Positions 51,556 to 59,740 of a DNA stretch of 64,000 nucleotides are shown piece by piece (positions within the stretch are counted from its first letter, which is position 1; every line of letters begins with the position of its first letter). The notes below the pieces were generated by a model. The model had not been told where the DNA came from, did not search any database, and was given only the letters and a program-made list of their open reading frames with translations. Both the position numbers and the translations under genes were made by a program. The stretch is from NCBI GenBank assembly GCA_030431715.1, contig JAUIIO010000021.1, positions 1 to 64,000 of the forward strand, given 5' to 3'. The stretch is from a bacterium (GTDB taxonomy: Bacteria; Bdellovibrionota_C; UBA2361; RFPC01).

Positions 51556-51833
51556 CGGGGGATAACCAGAGTCCCCCCATGCTCGAATCTTAATCCTATC
51601 TCTATGGAGTTGGGACCGGGACTGGTAATAAAGGCTGAGATCAAGGCCACGGCTGGAGCAAGAGCAGAAAGCCTCAGCTCTGGTCATGGTCCCAGCCACA
51701 AATCACTGCCACAGTCCCTTCTCCAGCCCCAGCCGATCCCCCCCCACATTCAGTTCCCAACCCCAATCCCTTCTTTCTCAAAGTCGGCACGCTTTATGCA
51801 AGATACCCCTTATAACTCAAGGAATACTCGCCC
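51556..51833. other. GC-rich, strongly foldable intergenic stretch
   Basis: Starts with GGGGGA (51557-51562) pairing with TCCCCC (51572-51577) just past the prfC stop, a terminator-like hairpin without a T tract. Beyond this the left half is purine-rich and the right half pyrimidine-rich. Pairing arms include GTTGGGA (51609-51615) with TCCCAAC (51755-51761), GGGACTG (51618-51624) with CAGTCCC (51712-51718) and GGCTGGAG (51651-51658) with CTCCAGCC (51721-51728), nested in order. A run of eight C lies at 51738-51745. The open frame across it has a low-complexity Ser/Pro-rich product and I do not call it. Confidence 0.5.
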
Positions 51834-52499
51834 ATGCTTACTAAAACACTCGCTTCTGAGCGGGTACCTGATCTGTTGTCTGCAGATGAAGTACTCTCAA
51901 TCTTACATAAAACCTCACTAACGAATTGGCACCAAGAACGTAGTCATCTCGATATGCGGAAAATACACTATCGATGTCGATTTGATCACTATGATTTGTG
52001 GCTAAGCTTTAATCGTGTGGATAGAAATGGAGATAGTGTTCACTTTACTCTTCTTAGTGATGATATTGAAGTGAAGGTCCCGCATGAGAATACCTTTATT
52101 CAGGTGGAGCTTTTATCGCTTTTTCTTAAATTACAGGGAGAAAGAAACAAGCTCGATAATGTTGTAAATGATTTTATAGCTACCCCACAGCTCGTACTAC
52201 TCTATAAAGACAGCTTTAAATGTCTGGCATCGCCAGAAGTACATGGCATAAAAAAGATCAGTCTTAAGTTCACAGTACAGAGTGTTCATTTTGATGATCC
52301 AGTAGTTATGCATTATACACTTGGCCAATATGTTAGGCCTGATGGAGCCGAGAAATTACACGGTCTTCGCATCGAAGCACATACCAGAAACCATCATTCT
52401 GACGTAAGCTCTAAAGCGCCGTGTAAGGATATGCACCTTAGACAACTCTTTCGTTATCTCAACGCCACCTGTTTTGAAGATAATCAGCATGTGCAGTAA
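51834..52499 (+). CDS. Hypothetical protein, 221 aa
   Basis: Begins MLTKTLASERVPDLLSADEV. Soluble, mixed alpha/beta, with the interesting stretch HYRCRFDHYDLWLSFNRVDRNGDSVHFTLLSDDIEVKV in the first third. Rich in His and Asp but no metal-binding motif stands out. No family recognised. Codon use matches neighbours. It follows the foldable intergenic DNA and precedes a small coiled-coil protein gene by 93 bases. Confidence 0.6.
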   Translation: MLTKTLASERVPDLLSADEVLSILHKTSLTNWHQERSHLDMRKIHYRCRFDHYDLWLSFNRVDRNGDSVHFTLLSDDIEVKVPHENTFIQVELLSLFLKLQGERNKLDNVVNDFIATPQLVLLYKDSFKCLASPEVHGIKKISLKFTVQSVHFDDPVVMHYTLGQYVRPDGAEKLHGLRIEAHTRNHHSDVSSKAPCKDMHLRQLFRYLNATCFEDNQHVQ

Positions 52500-52592
52500 G
52501 AAAATCTCGTATTTTCAATTTTGAACGGCAGCATCTAAAAATACGCTCCTTTCTCCCGATAGAATATAGAGAGACATATTCAGGAGAAGAGG

Positions 52593-52838
52593 ATGCCATC
52601 AGTAGGAAACTTACAATCAGGACTTCAAAGTGCGCTTAGTGGGATACAGCGAGAACTCAGAAGTGCCGCAGATAACGCATCAAAGATTGCCAATTTTCAG
52701 ACCGAAGTTGAACGAGGTGGTGATCTCGTAGAACCAATAGTTGATCTTAAAGAGAATCTTCGTCAGGTTAAAGCACTTCGAAAGGTGATTAACATTACTG
52801 ATGAAATGCAAGATGAGGTTCTAGATATCATCGCCTGA
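52593..52838 (+). CDS. Small helical protein, 81 aa
   Basis: An excellent ribosome site AGGAGAAGAGG stands directly before the ATG. The 81 residues are nearly all helical (LQSALSGIQRELRSAADNASKIANFQTEVERGGDLVEPIVDLKENLRQVKALRKVI), with heptad-like spacing typical of a coiled coil. The start PSVGNLQSGLQSALSGI resembles flagellar or secretion-associated short helical proteins, but there is no further support. Its last 18 bases overlap the 3' end of the convergent gene at 52821. Confidence 0.7.
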   Translation: MPSVGNLQSGLQSALSGIQRELRSAADNASKIANFQTEVERGGDLVEPIVDLKENLRQVKALRKVINITDEMQDEVLDIIA

Positions 52839-54266
52839 GGTTGGTTCCTCAAACCCTCTTCTCAGGAGCGCTCTTTCACGGCGTAGATGTTCGAGTGTTG
52901 GAACGGTGTAATCTCGGTCGTCTGGATGAATTGGAACTTCATCAGTTTCATGTAGGCCCTGTCTATCGAATCGCCATAATCCAAAGTATGCTACCCCTCT
53001 ATTTGATGTTTCGTCTAAGAGTTGTCCTACCTGAGCTTCGCTTATCCCGCGGACACCAAATTCAAAGTTAAATTTGTATCCAGTACCATCGAGGCTAAAT
53101 CCGTCATCAAGATCAAGGCGGCTCAGTTCCTCAGGGATGTGGTACTCAACCGCATCACCAAAGGTCACCTCATCATTGCCTGCGTAGCACCCGACTCTTG
53201 GATTAATTTTCATACAGGGGTTTCGGTAGATCTCGGCGATATTTCCTGATATTTCTCGCGTGAGCTGACGCATAGCAACATAGCTTTGTGCATCGAGATT
53301 GTCCTCAAGCATTGGAATGATAATATTTTTGTTGTTTTCATTAAGGGTGCGGTTTCTTGCAAAGATACGAAGTGAGCGACGTACGAGTGATTGGTACTGG
53401 GCACGAGTACGTGGATCGTATCGGATCAGATTTCGAAATGTAATGGGATTAATGGTGTTAAATCCAGCTTGGATGTCAGTTTCCTCAGCATTACGCATAG
53501 TTGAACCGTTCGTCATATACATCACAAGCGTTAGTTCTCGACCATCTTCGTTTAGTCGTTGCACCACACGATCGAAGTAAGCCTCATCCCAAGAGAAAGT
53601 CCCATCCACAAGTACTCCTAAATAAATCCTCTTAATTTTTGCTTCTATAACGTTTTGTAGTTGGGCTTCCACGGTGTCTCTTGCCTGTGTTTGCATGAGG
53701 TTTAGGATGGTGTAGCCACGCGCCTGAGAATTATCAAGAAGCGGAGAAGGGCTTGGTTCGGGGGAGGCCGTCTCTTCTGGGGAGCTTCCGGGAAGAAGAG
53801 CAGGATTTACACCTGCACCTGATGGCGCATATCCGTATTCCTGATCTCCTGGAAGATCTGGACTGGCAACTGTTGCCGGAGAATTCACATCAAATCCTTC
53901 TTCTTGATATTCACTATCAAGGCTGGAACTCAGCGCTTTCACTTTCCGCTTCTCCTTGATCTTCTCTTTTCGAGATTGATCGGGATCGTCTAGGAGGTGG
54001 TCCAGAGGCTCTGACGAATCTGAAATATCATCAGTCTCATCCACCGAAGGAGGTGGTTCAAAGAGTTCTGAAACAGGTTCTGCAACATCAGCGGGAGGCT
54101 CTGGGAGATCCTGTAGTGAAGGTTGAGTGAGATCAAAATCCTCGTCTTCTAGGGAGCCCTCAACTTGCGGTGTGGCGCCTCTAGTCAAAAAACGAGGTAG
54201 ACCCTGAAAGAAGAGGATGAAAACGACAGCCAGTAGGGGTAAACCGAGGAGAAGTTTCTTCTTCAT
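52821..54266 (-). CDS. Anchored protein with acidic Pro-rich stalk and TIM-barrel-like domain
   Basis: An N-terminal membrane anchor, LLLGLPLLAVVFILFFQGLP, is followed by ~150 residues rich in Pro, Glu, Asp and Ser (DLPEPPADVAEPVSELFEPPPSVDETDD), probably a flexible stalk in the periplasm. From ~185 the domain reads YTILNLMQTQARDTVEAQLQNVIEAKIKRIYLGVLVDGTFSWDEAYFDRVVQRLNEDGRELTLVMYM in an alternating helix-strand rhythm. IIIPMLEDNLDAQSYVAMRQL and VAYFGLWRFDRQGL also fit, suggesting a glycosidase-like (beta/alpha)8 barrel with acidic residues at strand ends. No catalytic pair can be fixed. Its 3' end overlaps the small coiled-coil gene by 18 bases. Confidence 0.65.
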   Translation of the reverse strand: MKKKLLLGLPLLAVVFILFFQGLPRFLTRGATPQVEGSLEDEDFDLTQPSLQDLPEPPADVAEPVSELFEPPPSVDETDDISDSSEPLDHLLDDPDQSRKEKIKEKRKVKALSSSLDSEYQEEGFDVNSPATVASPDLPGDQEYGYAPSGAGVNPALLPGSSPEETASPEPSPSPLLDNSQARGYTILNLMQTQARDTVEAQLQNVIEAKIKRIYLGVLVDGTFSWDEAYFDRVVQRLNEDGRELTLVMYMTNGSTMRNAEETDIQAGFNTINPITFRNLIRYDPRTRAQYQSLVRRSLRIFARNRTLNENNKNIIIPMLEDNLDAQSYVAMRQLTREISGNIAEIYRNPCMKINPRVGCYAGNDEVTFGDAVEYHIPEELSRLDLDDGFSLDGTGYKFNFEFGVRGISEAQVGQLLDETSNRGVAYFGLWRFDRQGLHETDEVPIHPDDRDYTVPTLEHLRRERALLRRGFEEPTSGDDI

Positions 54267-54353
54267 TTTATAGTGATACAGAGTACATACATCTCTAAGA
54301 GTATATCACGAGGTGTAGTGAGCTGCACGATGAAGAATGCTTGCGGGAACAAT

Positions 54354-55025
54354 TCAGTGAGGCTTTGAAAGTAAAACAATAGTCTTGCCTTCTGTGCGGA
54401 TATGACCATCGAGCTCAAGGTTCTTAAGAGCCCTAGTTACCATTTCTCTTGAGGTTCCGACCATGGCAGCGAGCTCGTTATGGGTAGGTCGCTTGGGGAT
54501 AACTTTCTCTTTCTTATCATCTGAGTCGGTAGCAAGTTCAAAGAGAACACTGGCTACACGTCGATAGACATCTAGAAGCGCCAGATCTCCTATCTTACTG
54601 GATGCTCCTCGAAGACGGGCTGCGAGCTCCTTAAGGAGTCGAGAGGTAAGACCGTTGTGGGTTCCCGAAAGCCTTTCGAAGTCATCTTTCGACAGGTTAA
54701 GGGTCGTGCACGGTTTGAGCGCTGTAACGTCTGCTGAGCGTTTCTCCCCAGTGAGAAGAGCAATCTCTCCAAAAAAATCACCTTGCTCAAGATGAGCGAG
54801 AACAACCTCCTTACCGTCATTGCCCGTAAGAGACACCCTCGCTTTTCCTTCAGCCAGAAACATAATTGAAGTGGCATCTTCTTTTAAGCGTATCATGTGA
54901 GCGCCACTTTTGTACGTGTGCTTGCTGAGTGTGTTTCGTAGGGCCTCAAGCTCTGATTCTTCAAGCTCACTGAGAACTGGTATGGAATGCATAAATTGTG
55001 AAATGGATTGTTCACTGTTGCTCAT
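54354..55025 (-). CDS. Crp/Fnr family transcriptional regulator
   Basis: A 223-residue regulator. An N-terminal cyclic-nucleotide-binding fold (~20-130) includes LAEGKARVSLTGNDGKEVVLAHLEQGDFFGEIALLTGEKRSADVTAL; the GEIALLTGEKRSADVTA stretch matches the phosphate-binding cassette, with Glu and Arg that contact cAMP in Crp. A helix-turn-helix (~175-215) reads PTHNELAAMVGTSREMVTRALKNLELDG. No N-terminal Cys set for an iron-sulphur cluster, so it is not FNR-like; cAMP or a related ligand is likely. Its start overlaps the end of the gene at 55012 by 14 bases, so the pair is co-translated. Confidence 0.93.
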   Translation of the reverse strand: MSNSEQSISQFMHSIPVLSELEESELEALRNTLSKHTYKSGAHMIRLKEDATSIMFLAEGKARVSLTGNDGKEVVLAHLEQGDFFGEIALLTGEKRSADVTALKPCTTLNLSKDDFERLSGTHNGLTSRLLKELAARLRGASSKIGDLALLDVYRRVASVLFELATDSDDKKEKVIPKRPTHNELAAMVGTSREMVTRALKNLELDGHIRTEGKTIVLLSKPH

Positions 55026-55899
55026 TGTTCAGCTCTTCTGATTCAGCTGTTTCTTCCGGGGTATCTACAACTGGTGGTGCGGCCTCTTGTTCCGGCTGTC
55101 CCGGTAGTTCTTTTACTCCGTGCATCTTGAGAAGACGTTTCCATACCCTTTGACTCGCGCCCGTATAAGTATTTTCTGAAAGATTTGGGAGCTCTCGTTT
55201 GAGTACTACTTCTGGGATCTGTACGGTTTTAGCATTTTCCGGCTCCGCTTCAGAAGATTTTCGCATCAGTTTTGTATAGTACCGATTGAGGATCTTGTCA
55301 TCGAACTCTGTTTGCAGGTGTATGAACTCTGATGGAATGCTACTGAACTGCTTTTCTTTGCCTCGCTTTCGGTCCCGTGCCAGTCTGTCGAGCTCTCCTA
55401 GTACTAGGTTTAAGGCGGTATCAACATCATAGCACCGTTTGTTGATTTCTTCCTCATAGTGCCAATCTTTTAGCGCTTCTTTTAGGATACTGCGATCGAT
55501 ATAGTTTCCTTGCAGGCTAATGACCCCGTGAAATCCCATGCGTAGATACTTTTCAGAATCAAAGTCGTCTGGTATCAGGTCAGGTACATATACGAAAATG
55601 CATGACCCGGTCTGATTTATCTTTCCAAAGTCAGCGAAAAACGTTTCAACCTCTTCGTCTTTAAAGGAATCTGATACGACACACAAATCGTAGGGCTTTT
55701 CATCGAGTGATTGGATCGCCTTATGGAGAGTGCTCGTGTACTCCACATCATTAAAGGTGTATTCATCCCCGTAAACGTCGTAGAACCTTTTAGCATACTC
55801 GCCGTGCTTGTCTCCGGCGTGTACAACAAAGGTAACGAGCTCGCGTTGGGTTGGCTTTTTCTTCTTTTTTCTTTTTTTCTTCTTCTTGGTGTCTTCCAT
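55012..55899 (-). CDS. Receiver-like protein with poly-Lys N-terminus
   Basis: A 295-residue protein. The first 15 residues include KKKKKRKKKKK, encoded by an A-rich run. Residues ~20-150 have receiver-domain rhythm: VTFVVHAGDKHGEYAKRFYDVYG, then DLCVVSDSFKDEEVETFF, then SCIFVYVPDLIPDDFDSEKYLRMGFHGVISLQ. VVSD could give the phosphoacceptor Asp, but the family's acidic pair and Thr/Lys are not clear, so it may be a pseudo-receiver. The rest is charged and helical, with an acidic Pro/Glu tail. It is overlapped by and probably co-expressed with the Crp-type regulator. Confidence 0.65.
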   Translation of the reverse strand: MEDTKKKKKRKKKKKPTQRELVTFVVHAGDKHGEYAKRFYDVYGDEYTFNDVEYTSTLHKAIQSLDEKPYDLCVVSDSFKDEEVETFFADFGKINQTGSCIFVYVPDLIPDDFDSEKYLRMGFHGVISLQGNYIDRSILKEALKDWHYEEEINKRCYDVDTALNLVLGELDRLARDRKRGKEKQFSSIPSEFIHLQTEFDDKILNRYYTKLMRKSSEAEPENAKTVQIPEVVLKRELPNLSENTYTGASQRVWKRLLKMHGVKELPGQPEQEAAPPVVDTPEETAESEELNNEQQ

Positions 55900-56017
55900 C
55901 GTGTATCCGCTGAGCGGTCTCCCTCAACACTCCTGTACGGATTAGTATCGACACGTAGAACTGAGTGCTAAAGGAAGTGACGCGGTTGAGGGGTGGGGCC
56001 TTAACTATTTGTATATA

Positions 56018-56719
56018 TTAGCATTTAGAGTGGATGTATTCGACTGATCCGCTTTGATCGTTCCAGATGGGGCCACATGTGGTCTCTTCTACGAACTCAT
56101 TTTTAATAGAAGGGTTGAGCGCTACAGCAGTATTGTAATGCTTGGTAGCTTCACTGTAACGATTAATCTGAGCAAGGGCTTCAGCAAGATTGAGATGGGC
56201 GGTGGCGTACTGTGAATTTAAAGATATTGCCTTGCGGTAGTCCTCAATAGCTCCAAGTACGTCTCCTAATTTCTCCTTTGTAAGGCCGCGATCTCGATAT
56301 GCCGCTACATCTTTTGGTTGAAGTTTAATGCTCATGTCAAAGTCTTCAAGTGCTGCCTTGTACATACCATTCATTCCACGAGCAATCCCTCGGTTGTAAT
56401 AGGTGTTTGATTTGGAGGAATCAATCTGTAGAGAGCGAGTAAAATCCGAGATAGCTTCATCAATATAATCAAGCCGCATTTGTGATGTGCCACGGTAATA
56501 AAATAACTCAGCATCGTTTGGATCGAGCTCAATGGCCTTAGAAAACGCTTCCCTTGCACGCCAATCGTTACCTAGTTTTTGTTGTTTTCGTCCTTCTTCT
56601 TTGTATTCCTTTGCAGTACTTGGAGAGGAGAAGTCGAAGTGCTCTAACACATAGGGACTTAAGATAAGTAACACTAAAACAAGAAAGATGAAGATAGTAT
56701 TCTGAGAGATGAGTTTCAT
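56018..56719 (-). CDS. TPR-repeat protein
   Basis: A 233-residue protein with an N-terminal membrane anchor (TIFIFLVLVLLILSPYVLEHF) and about five tetratricopeptide repeats over residues ~40-210: WRAREAFSKAIELDPNDAELFYYRG, YIDEAISDFTRSLQIDSSKSNTYYNRG, MYKAALEDFDMSIKLQPKDVAAYRDRG, DVLGAIEDYRKAISLNSQYATAHLNLA and RYSEATKHYNTAVALNPSIK. The repeats form a binding groove on the outer face of the inner membrane; partners are unknown. It begins 12 bases after the DUF1460 gene on the same strand, so the two may be coupled. Confidence 0.85.
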   Translation of the reverse strand: MKLISQNTIFIFLVLVLLILSPYVLEHFDFSSPSTAKEYKEEGRKQQKLGNDWRAREAFSKAIELDPNDAELFYYRGTSQMRLDYIDEAISDFTRSLQIDSSKSNTYYNRGIARGMNGMYKAALEDFDMSIKLQPKDVAAYRDRGLTKEKLGDVLGAIEDYRKAISLNSQYATAHLNLAEALAQINRYSEATKHYNTAVALNPSIKNEFVEETTCGPIWNDQSGSVEYIHSKC

Positions 56720-56731
56720 GGTGTGCCTATT

Positions 56732-57400
56732 CTAGCGTTTCTTAGCAGGTCTAACCAGTATCAAACCGCTAACTTCATTACGTGCTAGAAAGTGTGAGAG
56801 CAGCTCTTCGCAAACTCCGCCAAGCGATTTCGATGCGTGACGCAGTAACAGGTCATTGTCTTGCCTGATAAGTATTCCGAGATGAAATACATCAAGGTCA
56901 GGTTTTGTTGAGCCAAACAGAACGATGTCGCCATTATGTATGTGCTCAGGTTGAAATTCAGAAGGGGTACACATCTCTATATGAGCATGACAGGTAGGGT
57001 AATTGCTCAGGCAAGAGAGCTCCTTATCTATGTAGATAGGGTTCGCGGAGAGTTTTGTTCGAGTAATAAAACCATTCTCGGAGTTTTGCGCTATCCACTC
57101 TGACATATAGTGATTTCGGGTAAGCCATGTGACCTCGCCTTTCTTATAGCGAAGAAGCCTCAAGTTTTCTTCAAACATGGCTTCATTTGCAGAAAATGCA
57201 AGCGCAAGACATGTTTCGGCATATGTAACACAATCAAATTCTTCAAGGCTGAAAACAAACTGTTCTTCTTCTGTACTGGATCCTATCAGAGGGTGTTCTT
57301 TATAGGGCGCGCCGATAAGCAATTCAGATACGCGTGCAATTCTCTCAGAGCTGTCAGAGAGAGAGGATATCTCTGTAAGGAGGGATGAGAGGGTAGCCAT
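56732..57400 (-). CDS. DUF1460 family (N-acetylmuramoyl-L-alanine amidase-like) protein
   Basis: A 222-residue papain-like protein of the DUF1460 family. FDCVTYAETCLALAF supplies the catalytic Cys (near residue 55), and DIVLFGSTKPDLDVFHLGILIR supplies the conserved HxG-type His. Members such as BT_0537-like proteins cleave peptidoglycan peptides or amides. It has no visible signal peptide (starts MATLSSLLTEISSL), unlike many periplasmic members, so it may act inside the cell or the true start may be elsewhere. The TPR gene follows 12 bases later. Confidence 0.85.
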   Translation of the reverse strand: MATLSSLLTEISSLSDSSERIARVSELLIGAPYKEHPLIGSSTEEEQFVFSLEEFDCVTYAETCLALAFSANEAMFEENLRLLRYKKGEVTWLTRNHYMSEWIAQNSENGFITRTKLSANPIYIDKELSCLSNYPTCHAHIEMCTPSEFQPEHIHNGDIVLFGSTKPDLDVFHLGILIRQDNDLLLRHASKSLGGVCEELLSHFLARNEVSGLILVRPAKKR

Positions 57401-57600
57401 TCATCCAGTATAGACCGAGATGGGCGGAGCTGGCCAGAATACACTGAATTCTTATGCCATCCACGAATATTTCGTACTTTCAAGGAAGAGCCGGAAATAA
57501 CAGCGCCCGATTGTAAATGTCTGTAGAATCTCCACCGACCCCACTTAGTACATGGAAGGCAAGAGTAATTGAGCTCGCCTGTATTCATATGGAGGTTATT

Positions 57601-57771
57601 ATGATTGATCCAGTATCATCATCGGCAGCGGCTCCACCGCCGAAGCCAGAAGCTGCGGAAGCTAAGAAGAAAGAAGAGGTAGAGTCTTCCGATCAACAGC
57701 AAGCACAGCAAGCTGCAGCTGACAATGCAGAGGCGCAGGCTTCAAAGCGTGAAGCACTGGCTGTAGCCTGA
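57601..57771 (+). CDS. Small Ala/Gln/Pro-rich protein, 56 aa
   Basis: GGAGG at 57591-57595, five bases before ATG 57601, is one of the best ribosome sites in the window and decides this start over one at 57517. The product MIDPVSSSAAAPPPKPEAAE then runs into a Lys/Glu/Gln/Ala helix (AKKKEEVESSDQQQAQQAAADNAEAQAS). Low complexity, soluble, no family recognised. The 12-bp stem terminator follows 28 bases after the stop. Confidence 0.65.
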   Translation: MIDPVSSSAAAPPPKPEAAEAKKKEEVESSDQQQAQQAAADNAEAQASKREALAVA

Positions 57772-57798
57772 GAATAGCGATTTTAACAACAAGAGAGT

Positions 57799-57828
57799 GA
57801 GGCAGATACGTGTATGCGTATCTGCCTC
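57799..57828. terminator. Bidirectional stem-loop terminator
   Basis: GAGGCAGATACG (57799-57810) pairs perfectly with CGTATCTGCCTC (57817-57828) around the six-base loop TGTATG. It lies between the small gene ending at 57771 and the convergent gene whose stop is at 57828-57830. The plus-strand follow-up TATTTATTCTT is T-rich but interrupted. It may serve both directions. Confidence 0.7.
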
Positions 57829-59636
57829 TATTTATTCTTATTCTCTTGTGCGAGTCTTTGTACGGCTTCTTTCACTTCATCTTTTGTAGAGTGAGCAGCG
57901 AGTGCTGCACCAAACCGTATGCGAACGGGGTAAGGAAACTTTCTCGGCCATTTCCATATGAGTTTTCCTTCAGAGAAACTAAAGATACTTCCCCAGAGCC
58001 CATCAAGATGAGCCGGAATAATAGGTTCATCTAGACCTTTCATGATAGTCTCAAATCCCTTTTTAAATTCTGTCATTTCTCCAGTACGAGTTATGCCGCC
58101 TTCTGCAAATATCCCGACGATCTCCCCGTTTTGTACAGCTTTCCTTGCTTCCTGTAGAGCTGTAACTATGCCAGCTCGCCCGTCCTCGCTCGCAATTGGA
58201 ATAGCCCCTACCGCTTTAACAAAAGGCTTAATAAATGCCTGTTCATAGATAGGGCGATACATTAAGAACCTGACAGGTCTGGATAGTGAAGCTAACAAGA
58301 TCTGGGCATCAACGTATGATACGTGATTGCATACAATAAGGGCTCCACCTTCTGCCGGGATATGTTCTCTCCCGACTTTTTCAATTCGGTAGATGATGTG
58401 TAAGAGTATCCAGTTAATGCATCTTGTGAGGACTTCGGGTAAAAGCTGAATGAGATAAATACTGACAAGTACCGTGAGCAGTCCACAGATAGCAAAGACA
58501 ATTCCAGCACTAAGAGCACAGTAATCTGTAAGAAACCAGAAGAGGAAAGAAGCTGCAAACATGCAGCTAAATGACATAAAATTTGACGCTGCTATCATCG
58601 CACCGCGTTTATGGTCCGGGCTAAATTCTTGTAAGTATGTCTGTACAGGAACAATAAAGACCCCACCGCTAAGTCCTAAAACAAAAACAAGAGCAAGAGA
58701 GGCGTTGTAAGAATCTGACGTAAGGAGAAAGAGCATGTTGGTTATAGCGAGGCCGCATGCACCTAGCGGGAGGAGCCCCAATTCTACTTTCCCCTCAGAT
58801 GTTTTGCCGGCAAAGATACTCCCGAGCCCTATCCCGAGACCGAGCACGGCGAGCAAGATACTTGTTTTCGTATCTCCAATCTGAAGAGACTGGTTTGCAT
58901 ACAGTAAAATATTAAGCTGAAAGAGCTGACCTGCAGACCAGAAGAAAGCTATGCCAACCATAGAGAGAAAAAGCCCTTTAGATTTTCTGGCGTCGAGAAT
59001 ATTTCTAACGTTTGGACCAATTGGATCGAGTCGAAAGGGAGGGTGGTCAGATCTTGTATTTACCGAGTAAACAAAGAGGCTGGCGATAAATCCTACAATC
59101 GCCACACCGAGTGTAACGACGCCTGGATTTGAAAGCCCCGAGGTGCGTATGATACCGGCAATTCCGGTACCAAATATGATACCGAGAAAAGTCCAAAATT
59201 CTAAGAATCCATTAGCTCTTGAAAGCTCGCCGAGCTGCAGCATCTCAGGAAGTATCCCATACTTTGAGGGGCTAAAGAGGGCGCTTTGAAGTCCCATAAG
59301 AAAAACAGAAAGTAAAAGCCCAGCAGTACTTTCAAAGGCAAATGAGGCATATGCTATTGCCATCACCACAACTTCCAGTAGCTTGATTCCTTTAACAATA
59401 TTGCTCTTTGAATATCGATCAGAGAGATAGCCCGCATAGCCAGAAAATAGGATATAAGGCAGAACAAAAAGCGCCCCGGTAAGAGCAAGATATATAGCTC
59501 CAGAGTCTTTACTCACAAGGTGCTCAAGTACGAGCAGCGCTACCAGTGTCTTAAAAAGATTGTCGTTAAGTGCGCCCAGAAACTGAGCAATCATGAGAGA
59601 GATAAAGCTTCGAGATGAGCAGGTGGCGTCGTTCAT
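57828..59636 (-). CDS. MFS transporter fused to PlsC-type acyltransferase
   Basis: A 602-residue two-part protein. Residues ~1-395 form a 12-segment major facilitator domain opening SFISLMIAQFLGALNDNLFKTLVALLVL, the start pattern of LplT-like lysophospholipid flippases. Residues ~400-600 form a 1-acyl-glycerol-phosphate acyltransferase domain: CNHVSYVDAQILLAS has the HxxxxD catalytic pair and GIFAEGGITRTGEMTEFKKG is the acyl-acceptor block. In E. coli LplT works with Aas to re-acylate lysophosphatidylethanolamine; here both functions are in one chain without the AMP-ligase part of Aas. It probably remodels membrane phospholipids. Confidence 0.92.
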   Translation of the reverse strand: MNDATCSSRSFISLMIAQFLGALNDNLFKTLVALLVLEHLVSKDSGAIYLALTGALFVLPYILFSGYAGYLSDRYSKSNIVKGIKLLEVVVMAIAYASFAFESTAGLLLSVFLMGLQSALFSPSKYGILPEMLQLGELSRANGFLEFWTFLGIIFGTGIAGIIRTSGLSNPGVVTLGVAIVGFIASLFVYSVNTRSDHPPFRLDPIGPNVRNILDARKSKGLFLSMVGIAFFWSAGQLFQLNILLYANQSLQIGDTKTSILLAVLGLGIGLGSIFAGKTSEGKVELGLLPLGACGLAITNMLFLLTSDSYNASLALVFVLGLSGGVFIVPVQTYLQEFSPDHKRGAMIAASNFMSFSCMFAASFLFWFLTDYCALSAGIVFAICGLLTVLVSIYLIQLLPEVLTRCINWILLHIIYRIEKVGREHIPAEGGALIVCNHVSYVDAQILLASLSRPVRFLMYRPIYEQAFIKPFVKAVGAIPIASEDGRAGIVTALQEARKAVQNGEIVGIFAEGGITRTGEMTEFKKGFETIMKGLDEPIIPAHLDGLWGSIFSFSEGKLIWKWPRKFPYPVRIRFGAALAAHSTKDEVKEAVQRLAQENKNK

Positions 59637-59740
59637 TGTCCATATATTGCCTGATAGTCACATCAAGTGCCAACTGCGAATAGGTCTTGATGAGATAAAA
59701 AAATTTGATTAAGAATTTTATATCTGTGAATACTGAAATC

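Noticed and set aside
51604..51921. 105-codon plus-strand open frame after prfC
   Set aside because: The product is Ser/Pro/Gln low complexity from the foldable DNA, and it overlaps the better start at 51834.
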